From the NCBI GenBank assembly GCA_022592435.1, contig JABYQS010000494.1, positions 1-20,538 on the forward strand: 20,538 nt of DNA, in the 5' to 3' direction. Position 1 is the first letter of the stretch; every line of letters starts with the position of its first letter. The notes below the pieces were generated by a model that did no database searches, had not been told where the DNA came from, and worked only from the letters and a program-made list of their open reading frames with translations. The position numbers and the translations under genes were made by a program. The DNA comes from Cerioporus squamosus (lineage: Eukaryota > Basidiomycota > Agaricomycetes > Polyporales > Polyporaceae). Positions 9,116 through 18,565 of this stretch are shown here, piece after piece.

Positions 9116-10582
9116 ATGATCGGTTTCGGATACTTCTTCGCTCTCAGCGCGGTCCTTGGAACAGCGATCTCCATCCCGACTTCGGACACGACACTAGACA
9201 CACAGTCCAAGAAGGGACTGAACCTGGCGGCTCAGGCGGCAAAGAAGCTGTATCTCGGAACAGCGACGAACAGCGATCAGTGGAACGACACGACGTACTA
9301 CAGCATCCTCAAGGACAATGCGGAGTTCGGACAGGTTACGCCCGCGAATGTTATGAAATGGGTATGTTCCCGATGTCGTCTGAGAGTGATTCCCAAGACC
9401 GGTCGCTGACATACCCCCTAATTGGGCTTGACAGTTTGCTACAGAGCCCGAACCGGGCGTGTTCACGTTCGAGGCCGGGGATGTGATCGCGAACTTCGTG
9501 AAGAAAACCGGGAAGAAGCTGCGCGGCCATAATTGCGTCTGGCACAATCAACTGCCGGACTGGGTCGCAAACGGCACTTTCACCGCGCCGGAGCTCGCGT
9601 TCGTCGTGGAGAGACACTGCTACGAGCTCGTGCACCACTATCGGGGACAAGTGTGAGTGTCATCGTGGCCTACATAGCAATGAACTGGGATACTGACTTT
9701 GGTGTAGCTGTACGTATCCGAGAGGGTTCGAATTGCAATAGCTGACTTGATTTCGCCCACAGACAGCTGGGACGTCATCAATGGTGGGTCCGCTCTTTTC
9801 CCAGTGGCGTCCATCGCTGATGGCGACCGCGTGTAGAGTCATTGAATGACGACGGGACGTTCCGCTCGGACGTCTTCTACGACACGCTAAATTCGACGTA
9901 CATCCCCATCGCACTCCGTGCGGCCCGGCGTGCAGACCCGCATGCGAAGCTCTACATCAACGACTACAACATCGAGGGCACCGGTACGCGCCTCCATTCC
10001 ACTCCCAGTCCTTTTTCTCTCGTTCGTCGGTCAGTTGATGCTTGTGGTTGTGCCCAGGTGCGAAGGCGACCGCACTCAAGAACCTCGTCAAGTCGCTCAA
10101 GCGCCAAGGGGTGCCCATCGACGGCGTCGGCATACAATCGCACCTCACCGTCGGCGAGGTGCCCACTACGCTCCAACAAAACATCGAGGAATTCGTGGCG
10201 CTCGGCATCGAGGTTGCCATTACGGAACTCGACATCCGCTTCCTGAACACAACGGCCAACGAAGAAGGCCTGGTCCGACAGAAGGCCGACTACGAGACCG
10301 TCATCAAGGCGTGCAATGCTGTCGAGAAGTGTGTCGGGGTGACGTTGTGGGATTTCACTGACAAGGTGCGATCTGCGCGAGCTGCAGGTGCTCTGGCATC
10401 TCACGCATTTCTCAACAGTTTTCGTGGATCCCGACCACCTTCCCTAACGAGGGCTATCCGTGCCCTTGGGACGCAGTCAGTTCCTTCGACTACCGAGGCC
10501 TACCACGCAGTATGCTGATCAAATGTTCCAGAACTACGTGAAAAAGCCTGCTTATGATGGGATCATTCGAGGCTTCCAATGA
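9116..10582 (+). CDS. Secreted GH10 endo-1,4-beta-xylanase
   Basis: Hydrolyses internal beta-1,4 linkages of xylan with retention; acts outside the cell in hemicellulose breakdown. Exons: 9116-9361, 9435-9652, 9708-9713, 9767-9783, 9837-9983, 10058-10365, 10419-10475 and 10532-10582, giving 1050 nt or 349 residues. Residues 1 to about 19 form a signal peptide (MIGFGYFFALSAVLGTAIS). The GH10 barrel follows with TPANVMKW, GHNCVWHNQLPDW, and the acid/base motif WDVINE (Glu163). Next come KLYINDYNIEG, GIQSHL, the nucleophile motif AITELD (Glu268), GVTLWDFTDK and the C-terminus KKPAYDGIIRGFQ. There is no cellulose-binding module, and the length suits a catalytic-domain-only enzyme. The usual NEP after the acid/base glutamate is NES here. 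The one uncertain spot is the 6-nt exon at 9708-9713: canonical splicing gives GQVCTW, while a non-canonical reading gives GQLYSW, closer to the family. Start chosen by the signal peptide and the TATA element 79 bp upstream. Confidence 0.97.
9708..9713 (+). other. Putative 6-nt micro-exon of the xylanase gene
   Basis: CTGTAC is flanked by an acceptor (GGTGTAG) and a donor (GTATCC). Using donor GTGAGT at 9653 and acceptor CAGACAG ending at 9766, these six bases keep the frame and restore the two residues between GQ and the catalytic WDVINE motif. Without them a single long intron (9653-9766) also stays in frame but gives GQVWDV, two residues short of the family pattern. Confidence 0.6.
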
Positions 10583-10824
10583 ACCCCTGAGTCCGGTGTC
10601 TCGTAGCACGAGTTCCATGAGCATACATAACTTCTGTACAGCGATCCTCATACTGAAGACGTTGTTGTGTCTGCCCGAACGGGAGCCCGCATCCAGCCAG
10701 GTACGTGGGACCATGGTCATGGAGGCAGCGGGGCACCGGACCCCATGACCGTGGAGAATGTTCGCGCCACCACATATAAGTCCCGAGGCACGATAGCGCT
10801 ATCACAACCCCTTCGGGATCGACT
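10583..10824 (+). promoter_or_regulatory. Intergenic region with TATA element of the C45 gene
   Basis: This region contains the xylanase 3' flank and the C45 promoter. TATAAG at 10775-10780 lies 45 bp upstream of the C45 ATG. A near-perfect 12-bp inverted repeat (10711-10722 and 10743-10754) sits just upstream of it. The short leader suggests transcription starts very close to the ATG. Confidence 0.5.
10711..10754. repeat. 12-bp inverted repeat upstream of the C45 gene
   Basis: CCATGGTCATGG at 10711-10722 pairs with CCATGACCGTGG at 10743-10754: 11 of 12 positions match the reverse complement, including eight consecutive bases GGTCATGG / CCATGACC. The spacer is 20 nt and the right arm ends 21 bp before the TATA element. 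It could be a dimeric transcription-factor site or a hairpin. No known regulator is recognised. Confidence 0.6.
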
Positions 10825-12070
10825 ATGACCAGCAAGACATACGAGGTCCCAAGGCTTCACCTCAGTGGATCTCCGTATGAGGTGAGTTGGCGCGCGGTAG
10901 TCTTCACGGTTCGCCGATCGCTCACGATGAGCAGATAGGGTTGCAGCATGGCAAGCTTCTCGCACCCCAGATTCTTGACCAGCTCTCCATCTACCGCGAG
11001 CTCTTCAGGCAGGCGTGCAAATTCGACTGGGCGCATGTCCGTACGGTCGCGAGAGACTTCCGCGCAGGGATCGATCGGCTCGCGCCTGAGCTTCTCGAGG
11101 AGATGAGGGGCATCGCGGACGGTGTCCAGGAGTCCAAAGTGTCGTCAGACACTGTGGACGTGCTTGACATCGTTGCGCTGAATGCGAGAAGCGAGATCGC
11201 GCTGGGACAGTGGGACGACGGATGCACGAGCCTCGCGTGGCATATTCGTGCGCCCGATACAGAGAAACAAATCCTGGCCCAGAACTGGGACTGGAGAGAG
11301 GCCGTCGGGAAGAATCTCGCCATGGTGTCGATCGAGTCGGCGGGCAAGCCGAAGATATGGATGGTTACCGAGGTACGTTCCTTCATCTCCACGCAATGTA
11401 TTGCATGTACTGATGTCGACTCATTCCATCATAGCCAGGCATCGTCGGTAAGATCGGCTTCAATTCGCGGTCGGTCGGGGTGTGCTTGAACGCCATCCGT
11501 GCCCGGCCGATCTCGACGTCGCTCCTGCCCATCCACTTGCTCCTCCGCATTGCTCTCGAGTCGAACTCCGTGGACGCGGCGATCGCACGGTTCGAGAAGC
11601 TGGGCGGAGCAGCGTCGAGCCAGCATATCCTCATCGCCGACGCCAACGGCGCTCGCGGCCTCGAGCTCTCCCCGCGCGGAGGAGTCTACCTGTCCGAAGA
11701 CTCAAACGGCATCGTCACGCATACGAACCATTTCCTGCAGAACATGCTCATGGACGAGCCGCCCTGGCTGTCCGGTTCCCCTGTCCGACTGGAGCGCGCG
11801 AAGACGATCTGCGAGGAGCTCATCCGGGAGCTTGGCTGCGAGCGTCTGGGAGAAGTCGACGCGAAGCTGCTCCGGGCACGATTCTTCTCCGACACCTTTA
11901 ATTCCCCACAGGCAATATGCTGCTCCCCCGATCCGAACCGCGATGCCAGAATTCAGACGCTCTTCAACGTCGTCATGACTTTTGCGCCTGGCAGGGAACC
12001 CTCAGCGGAGGTCATCTTTGGGAAACCTGGGAGCGGAGAGGAGAGCAGTGTGTACTACATGCCTTGGTAG
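10825..12070 (+). CDS. Peptidase C45 / acyl-CoA:6-aminopenicillanate acyltransferase-like protein
   Basis: Ntn-hydrolase-fold protein related to fungal isopenicillin N acyltransferase (IAT). Exons 10825-10881, 10935-11372 and 11435-12070 give 376 residues, close to the IAT size of about 357. The family hallmark DDGCTSLAW is present, with Gly115-Cys116 as the expected self-cleavage site; the new N-terminal cysteine would be the catalytic nucleophile. AQNWDW follows about 30 residues later, as in the family. The N-terminal part contains GLQHGKLLAPQI. The second half has KIGFNSRSVGVCLNA, then THTNHFL and SVYYMPW at the end. Both introns are clean GT-AG (53 and 62 nt). The start is the first ATG after the TATA element. 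Basidiomycetes are not known as penicillin producers, so the true substrate is unknown; amide formation or hydrolysis on a secondary metabolite or N-acyl amino acid is possible. There is no evident signal peptide and the C-terminus is not a typical PTS1 peroxisomal signal. It sits tandem with the xylanase and convergent with the CoA-transferase. Confidence 0.93.
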
Positions 12071-12169
12071 AACTGAGCATAGGCTGCTGTATATACGGTC
12101 GGGTGACTGGCTGCGTAGCACGCGCTTCCAAGCAGAAACGCCATATGAACAGTATCTGTACCACGACTT
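12071..12169. other. 99-bp convergent 3' intergenic gap
   Basis: The stop codons of the plus-strand C45 gene and the minus-strand CoA-transferase gene are 99 bp apart, so their 3' untranslated regions very likely overlap. No clear poly(A) signal stands out. Confidence 0.7.
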
Positions 12170-14035
12170 TCACTTGCCAATGACGCCTTCTTCCTGCAAC
12201 CGCGCGAATTCGTCTTCTGCGAGCCCCAGCTCTCCAATCAGCACTTCCCGGTTATGTTGACCCAACTCCGGACCTGCCCAGCGCGTCTTCGCGTCGCACC
12301 CTTCGAGCACGGGCACGACCTTCGACATCTTCACGTTCCACCCGGTCCCCAAGCTCTTGTCCTTCTCGGGATCTGCACCCGCACTGGACCGAGGGACCCA
12401 TACCTCCTCGACCAATCCGCGCACCTTCGTGTGCTCGTTCTCGACGATGTCCTTCACATTGAGCACGCGCCCGACAGGCACGCCGACCGCGCGGAGCGTC
12501 TCCTCGACTTCCTCGGCCGTCCGTGTGCGCGTCCACGCGGTGATGGCGTCCTCGATCTCCTTCTGGCGCGCGACGCGGTGGTGGTTCTGCGCAAAGTCCG
12601 GCCCGATCAGATCAGGCCGCTCGAGCGCAGTCATGAGCCGGACGTAGATCGAGTCGGCGTTCGCTCCGATAACAACGTATGTGGGGGCAGAGGGTGCGGA
12701 CGGCGAGGGCTTGCAGGGATACGCGTTTGTGGGCACGATGCCTGTCACGGAGGAGCCTGAGGGGCCACGGATCTGAATTGGACACGGCAATTTAAAATGA
12801 GTCTGAGAGTTAGGCTTGTGACCTCGAGGGAGGACAGGTTTCGTACCTTGCCTTTGCGGTCATATTCAGGGATGATGCCCTCCATGAGGTTGATCATACT
12901 GGAGGTAAATCAGCCATGTAAATGTCATGACGAACACACAGAGGCGAGCAGCGGAACTTGCCTCTCGAAAATGCTCACGTCGACAGTCTGGCCACCGTGC
13001 AGCCCCTGGGATTCTCTGTTCTTTCGGGATATGAGAGCAAGTACCTGAGTATCCAATTCAGTAAGTAGCTTGCGCCGCGTGTGTCGCATACGTCAACGCA
13101 CTGTACCGAATGCAGCGTGCAAGCCCGCCACTGAGTCACCCAGACTGATGTTCGGCCTGACAGGTGGACCAGACAGTGCACCAGTCTCGGGATCCAGGGT
13201 ACCGTTGATGTATCGGAAACCTGACTCTGCCTCGCACACTGAGGCATACCCTGGCCGCGAGGCCCATGGCCCTGTCTGGCCGTAGCCACTGACACGAGTG
13301 AATATGAGCGATGGGTTCAGCGGATGAAGGTCGGCTGGGCCTAGGTTCCACTTCTCCAGGGCTGCAGAAAGTTTGACATCAGACTGCGACAGTGGTTTTG
13401 TAAACAGGCGGTTGACCCACTTCCCGGCTTGAAGTTTTCAAGCATGACATCGCTCTTGACTGCGAGCGACTTGACGAGCCTGCGCCGCAGTTCAGCGTGG
13501 ACATGGTACATGACTCGGACGAGCTGCAAGGCCTTACTTGCGTCCTTCCTCCTTCCGCATGTCGATGGTCACACTCTTCTTGTTCCGTGCGATACTGCGC
13601 CACCATGGGCTGACGCCATCGACATCGAGTTCTCTCCAAACGCGTAGAGGGTCGCCGACGTTCGGTGGCTCGACCTTGATCACTTCGGCACCATAGTGTC
13701 TGCGCGAGACTCGGTCAGCTCCAGTTCAATAAGCTGACCATGCATGGTATTGTCTGCTTACCCGAGGATTTGTCCGCAAAACGGCCCAGCTATGACTTGG
13801 CCTACCTCGAGCACTCGGACACCCGAGAGTGGCAAGTTCGCACGGGCAACATGTTCAGGTCGAATGCTGCCAGTGTTATACGGGCATAGAATCTCAAATG
13901 AGTGTTATCAGTCATGTGTTGTAGTGGTTTGATTGTACTTTACCTGGAAATGAACCTCCTGGGAGGGAAACGGCATCTGACCCTCAACTTGCTGGAGGTT
14001 CCAGACCTGGCAAGCACGTCGAACCTGCCAGCCAT
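12170..14035 (-). CDS. Mitochondrial family III CoA-transferase (CaiB/BaiF, SUGCT-like)
   Basis: Transfers CoA between carboxylic acids through an aspartyl-CoA intermediate. The closest well-known relative by pattern is SUGCT, the mitochondrial succinyl-CoA:glutarate/hydroxymethylglutarate CoA-transferase; formyl-CoA:oxalate transferases belong to the same fold. Exons in gene order: 14035-13944, 13866-13762, 13699-13538, 13479-13421, 13361-13102, 13044-12962, 12898-12847 and 12772-12170. They total 1416 nt, 471 residues, with every junction in frame. Residues 1-31 are Arg/Ser-rich and end RRFISS, a good mitochondrial presequence with an R-x-F type cleavage site. Motifs in order: VLEVGQVIAGPFCGQILG, GAEVIKVEPPNVGDPLR, RNKKSVTIDM, DVMLENFKPG, VSGYGQTGPWASRPGYASV, and PVRPNISLGDSVAGLHAAFG, where Asp215 is the expected acyl-carrying residue. 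Then come GGQTVDVSIFES and GSSVTGIVPTNAYPC. An in-frame TAA five codons upstream of the ATG fixes the start. Intron 12961-12899 is GC-AG. The substrate cannot be told from sequence alone. Confidence 0.95.
12899..12961 (-). other. GC-AG intron in the CoA-transferase gene
   Basis: The donor reads GAGAG/GCAAGT and the acceptor CCTCCAG/T, length 63 nt. AG/GCAAGT is the usual strong consensus of GC-AG introns. Splicing here joins VDVSIFE to SMINLMEGIIPEYD in frame, as expected for the family. No GT donor nearby gives an equivalent reading. Confidence 0.85.
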
Positions 14036-15305
14036 GCCGAATCTCTCGAAGCCTATACGAAGTTATTGATGAAGACCAAGGTTGAAAAGCCGTCGGTCCT
14101 GGTCATCAGCACCATGTCCGAATCCCGCGGAAGCATGACTCCCCTCGTGGCACGGGCGCCCCGCCAGTAATGACGTAATCAAACAGTATCGAAGCCTCCA
14201 GCGCTCTTGTTCGCGCTCTTCCTGTCTCTTTGCTCCCTCGTACATACCATCGCGATCCGCCGCAAGCAGTTTAACCATACACAACTCCTTCCAAGTGGTG
14301 GCAGAGTCCCAGTGAGACGGCAGACTACACGCACAGTGGCTATGCAGTCAATGCCGAGTCCCGACAAGCGCGCATACTGTGATAATAATCTACACCGCAG
14401 TGTGTTCTTCTGAATTTGAGCGCAGTGGCTAATAGTAAAGCTGCGGCTCCAGGACGTGTTGATACTCCTCGTCATGCGACGGCTTGAGAGGTCCTCGCCT
14501 TGTCGCAATGGTAAGTATTCAGGGAGTACTTAACTCACCCGTTTCAGCGTGAGGTGTCGGACTCTGCATTGCAACGGCGTTATGGGGTACCGGGTGTTCA
14601 TCACAATGTGGGAGGTACATCAGCTGGATACTTGCCGGCTGGTCCTGTCCCCATATACCGACAGGCTGTAGTCATGAGCGTCGATACTTCGCACTTCATG
14701 TAATTCATGAGTGGCCGAGCGACAACAGGCTGTCGTGACGCCGCCAGTAAACTCTGTTCACAATGCCTTCTCCGAGCCCATGAGCCGCGAAGCCGATTAA
14801 ATCACAGTAGTATAACATGGTCTTCGACGCACCCAAGTTGCTCCCAAACGTTCATAGTCGTTACCCCATGAGTCTCTATAATATGCTACTTAGCCCCGGT
14901 GGCGTGGTCAGGCACATGATCCTGGCTGTTCCGCTTTGACCACGACCACTGCGCTCGGCCTCCTTCACGGACCACACTCCTGCGGCGTCGCACGACCGGA
15001 AGGTTGCTACGGGCTATACTGGGATACGCCTGTGGCAGCAGTCACCGCAACTCTGGGTTGATTCGAAACCAGGCGACTCGCACGTGTAGCCAGGGACGCC
15101 AACGTGAGTACCCCGGATTCTGTTCTACATCGTCCGCGCTACAACGTGCGGCGGCAGTCAGACTGGGACACAGGCGGCGTTGGCGCAGCCGGCGACGACG
15201 AGATTGGAACTGGCCGCAACTGCGACAGAGGAGGAGTTGCAGGCGCGGGAGCGGATAAGTAGCGGGAGTGCAACGGAGGAGCAGACGGACTCGCGATCGA
15301 CGGAA
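14036..15305. other. About 1.3 kb, divergent promoter region of CoA-transferase and Rho-GEF
   Basis: No supported gene. It lies between the 5' ends of the minus-strand CoA-transferase and the plus-strand GEF, so it should hold both promoters. A possible 5'-leader intron of the GEF runs from GTGAGT at 15104 to GCGGCAG at 15157. Frames in 15158-15305 are open in more than one phase, and the frame starting at 15180 continues into the GEF, so part of this stretch may be GEF coding sequence. The rest shows no family, repeat or RNA gene I recognise. Confidence 0.4.
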
Positions 15306-18300
15306 ATGAGCTCTTTATCCGAGAGCAGGACCGCGAGCGGGCCTCGTTCTCGCCGCGTGGACAGCTCCGGTCCTCCTGAGACTTCAGGCTATCCACGACC
15401 AGCACGACATCCACCTCCAGCTCCCAGTTCGCCCCCCTCGACCCCTCCGACCACGTCTCCACCGATTCCACCTCGATCTCCCCTCCGGCCAACGGCAGAA
15501 CTGCGCGTGGCCCACCTACCACCGTACCCCCACCAGACGCCCCAGCACTGACCCCGACGGCGACGAGATGCCGCTGCTGCACGCTCGCAGCTTTGGCTCG
15601 CTCTCCGGTCTCCTGGACCAGTCGCACTCAGCCAGCGCCTCGCACCGACCGACGACACCCGACAAGCCGTTGCCCCTTACGCCCCAGCCTTCGGTTCCAT
15701 GCCTTTGTCTCGCGAGCCCGAAGAGGACGACGACGATACACTCCTCCCCTCCGTCTCCACTTCCACTCGCTCCTCTGCCACCGCTGCCATGAGCAAGCGC
15801 AACCACGCCCTCGTCGAGCTGCTCACGTCCGAGCGGTCGTACGCCTCCGACCTGGCACTCATCCGAGACATCCACATCCCTCTGGCTCTAGGTGCGTCTA
15901 ACAGAGTCGATCCTGCCCCTAGTGATCGTCCATTAACGGACTCTGTCCCCTCTTCAACTCTATTCGATCGGCAATGTCCTCCCAACCCGCACACTGCGAT
16001 CGCCCGTGGCCCAGGCCAACCCGCACCATTCTCGGCGACACCTGCGACACCGCCAGGATCGTCTGCCTCGTCTTCCCGCACGCTCTCGACCGCCTCCGAC
16101 TCTTCGTCCCTCTCCACGGGAGGCCCGCCCATGACCCGTGAGGACGCGAAGATCATCTTCAACAACGTCTCAGAACTTGCCGTGTTCGCAGACGAGTTCT
16201 CCGAGCTGCTGGAGCAGGCTCTGGGCGATGTTGGAGGTGGCACGGGGACGACTACGTAGGAAGCTCTTCTTACAGATCGTGCGTGTCTTCCCTTCCATCT
16301 CTGCTGCCTCGGAGCTTGCGTGCTGACCGCGGCATATGTGCCCCTCCCCACGTTCATCTCTATTCTGCACCCATTACCGCAGATTCCGACCATGGAACCA
16401 CTGTACCACACATACATCACGAAGCACCCCACGGCGATAGAACACCTAGAGAAACTGCCGCAGACCCCCGCGCTCACCGCGTACCTTTCCCAGACGCGCA
16501 CCCTTGCTTCCAGCCTCTCGCACGCGTGGGACCTACCGTCGCTGCTCATCAAGCCAGTGCAGCGGCTGATGAAGTATCCCCTCCTGCTCGCCACCATTAT
16601 CGCGGAGACCCCGAAAGCTCATCCGGACAAACAGAACCTCGAGGCCGCCAAGAAAGCGCTGGACAAGGTCGCGCACGGGGCGAACGAGGGGCGGCGGAGA
16701 CGGGAGGTTGTGCGCGAGGTCTTGACAGGCACGCCAGCCACCGCGACGCCACAGAAGGGTGAAGCCAAAGCGAAGAAGAAGGGCCTCAATGTGGGCGTTG
16801 CGACCTCGGTAAGTCTCGGCCGTATGAAGAGTCTTCGCTCGGCTGCTGCGAAGGCGAAGGAGGGAGCGGAGGCGAGCGCGGAAGCGGAGGCCGTGAAGGA
16901 GATGGGCGAGCAGCTCAGACAACACGAAGCCTTCTTGCAGACGTTCGCGAAGGAGTCCGTCAGGTGGGCGGATACCGTCCGAGGGCTGATGCTCGCACTC
17001 GAGGAGTGGGCGGAGAGCTTCGGCAGGGTCATCTGGATGGGCGAGGAGGACATTCCCTCGGAGGCGTTCGAGGCGTTCCTCGAGCTCATCAACGACCAGC
17101 TGCTCCCATCTGCGACGAGACGAAGGATGCGATCACCGACAGCTTCTGCCTCTCATTTCCTCCCTCGTCGACACGACTACCCCGCCCATGCGCCTGCTCG
17201 AAGCGATGAACACGCTTGAGCCGCTCCACTACGGCCTGTTGAACATTAACATAAAGACACGCCAGCCAGCGCAGCTCCTCGAGGCGTCCCAGTCTTACAT
17301 TGCGCTTCGCACGCAGCTGTTCCTCGAGCTGCCCAAGTACCTCCAGCTCTTCGACCGCGGCATCTCGGCATGCTTGCTCCGCTTTGGGGGCATCAGCAGC
17401 GCTTCTTCAGCAACGTCCGCGACCGTTGGAGCGAATTGTGGGACGCGCTCAAGGTCGACGAGGAGGCGAACGCAGGCGCCCCGGAGACGCTCCGGGTGTG
17501 GTGGGGCAGGTTCGCCGAGGTTGAGGCGCAGATCCAGGCCCTCAATATCGTGCGCCCGATGGAGAAGAGGCCGCCTCCGGAGAAGTTGCGGCTCAAGCCC
17601 CAGGGCAAGCATCGTGAGAGCGATGCGGCTCAGACTGCCGTGGCGTCATCCATACTGGCCGCGCTCGACCCGCTCAGCATACCCTACCATAGCCCGTCCA
17701 CTTCGACGTTCCAAAATGGCCCGGCAAGTGCGAAGGCCCGTAGCGTTCACTCTGCGGAGAGCGAGCACTACGTCCGGCTCGAGCGCAAATCGCAGGAGAG
17801 CTTGCACTCGAGACGGTCGGGCAAGTCGAGGCGGCCGTCGTCCTCGCGCGGGAATAGCATGGCCAGCTCCACCCTTGTTGACGAGCCTGCGTACGGATAC
17901 GCAGTCCCGCAGCTTGCCGCTCTTGGACCGTCACCCCCACGGCCGACATATCATCGTGTCCCGAGCATCCCGATATCCCAGGACCGCTGAATAAGTCGCA
18001 TTCGACGGGACGATTCCTCGACGCACCCGAGAACACGAGCCCGAGCAGCAGCAATCCCAGCCTGAACAGCGTTGCGGGCACCCTGCAGCCAGATGACGGC
18101 CGCGGGCGCCCGTCACGGAAGCCAGCTTCCGACGACGCCTGACAGACAGCTTCCGCACGACCGCTGCCGTGGACACGCGACATCGACGCTCACCGTCCCT
18201 GCCTGCGTACAATGGCAACCCTAGCACTACCCCCCCCATCCCCGAACAAGTCCACCTTCACGCCCTCGATCAGCTCTACCACGGGCGGCCGTAAGCGGCC

Positions 18301-18565
18301 CAGTGGAGGGCAGATACCGCCGCTATACCAGTGCCGCGTGATCCACCCGTGCGAGCCGCCACCGGGCGTGTCGTACCGCGACATCCCCTTCTTCACGCTC
18401 CGGGTGGACGACGTGTATGATATCCTGCAGGAGGCGGGCCACCCGTCGACGCACCGCGACCTGCCGCTGTACGTCGACGACGGCGAGGACTGCCTGCTGC
18501 GCGCGCGCAACGAGGCAGGCGACGTCGGGTGGGTCCTTGCGAGCTTCCTGCTCCCAGTGGACTAG
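15306..18565 (+). CDS. Rho/Cdc42 guanine-nucleotide exchange factor with DH, BAR and SH3 regions; frame broken many times
   Basis: Activates Rho-family GTPases at the membrane in polarised growth; architecture like animal DNMBP/Tuba (fission yeast Gef1 is DH-BAR). A Ser/Pro-rich N-terminus is followed by the DH domain: RNHALVELLTSERSYASDLA (near 15800), EDAKIIFNNVSELAVFADEF, KLFLQI joined to IPTMEPLYHTYITKHP, and LLIKPVQRLMKYPLLL (about 16540-16590). A BAR-like helical region runs from about 16900 to 17570, including EPLHYGLLNINIKTRQPAQL and FFSNVRDRWSELWDALK. A Ser-rich linker and a C-terminal SH3 (about 18310-18560) follow, with LYQCRVIHPCEPP and GWVLASFLLPVD. Introns: 15892-16014 and 16279-16382. 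The frame shifts at least ten times, at short runs near 15552, 15693, 16244, 16261, 17105, 17144, 17383, 17981, 18138 and 18230. Nine look like single missing bases; the last, an eight-C run, looks like one extra. Correcting them gives one continuous protein. The start is uncertain: ATG 15306 or 15180, and the frame between 15370 and 15550 is ambiguous. Confidence 0.88.

Noticed and set aside
10825..14035. Secondary-metabolite gene cluster around the C45 enzyme
   Set aside because: No synthase, P450, transporter or pathway regulator is visible nearby; the neighbours are a xylanase and a housekeeping-like mitochondrial CoA-transferase.
15677..16597. Long 306-codon open frame on the minus strand
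   Set aside because: It lies antisense to the DH domain and has the Arg/Ser/Gly-rich composition typical of shadow frames in GC-rich coding DNA. It matches no family and runs across the GEF intron at 15892-16014.
18212..18565. Stand-alone small SH3 protein starting at ATG 18212
   Set aside because: The upstream sequence reads as a Ser-rich linker continuous with the GEF once single-base shifts at 17981, 18138 and 18230 are allowed, and a C-terminal SH3 fits the DH-BAR-SH3 architecture.
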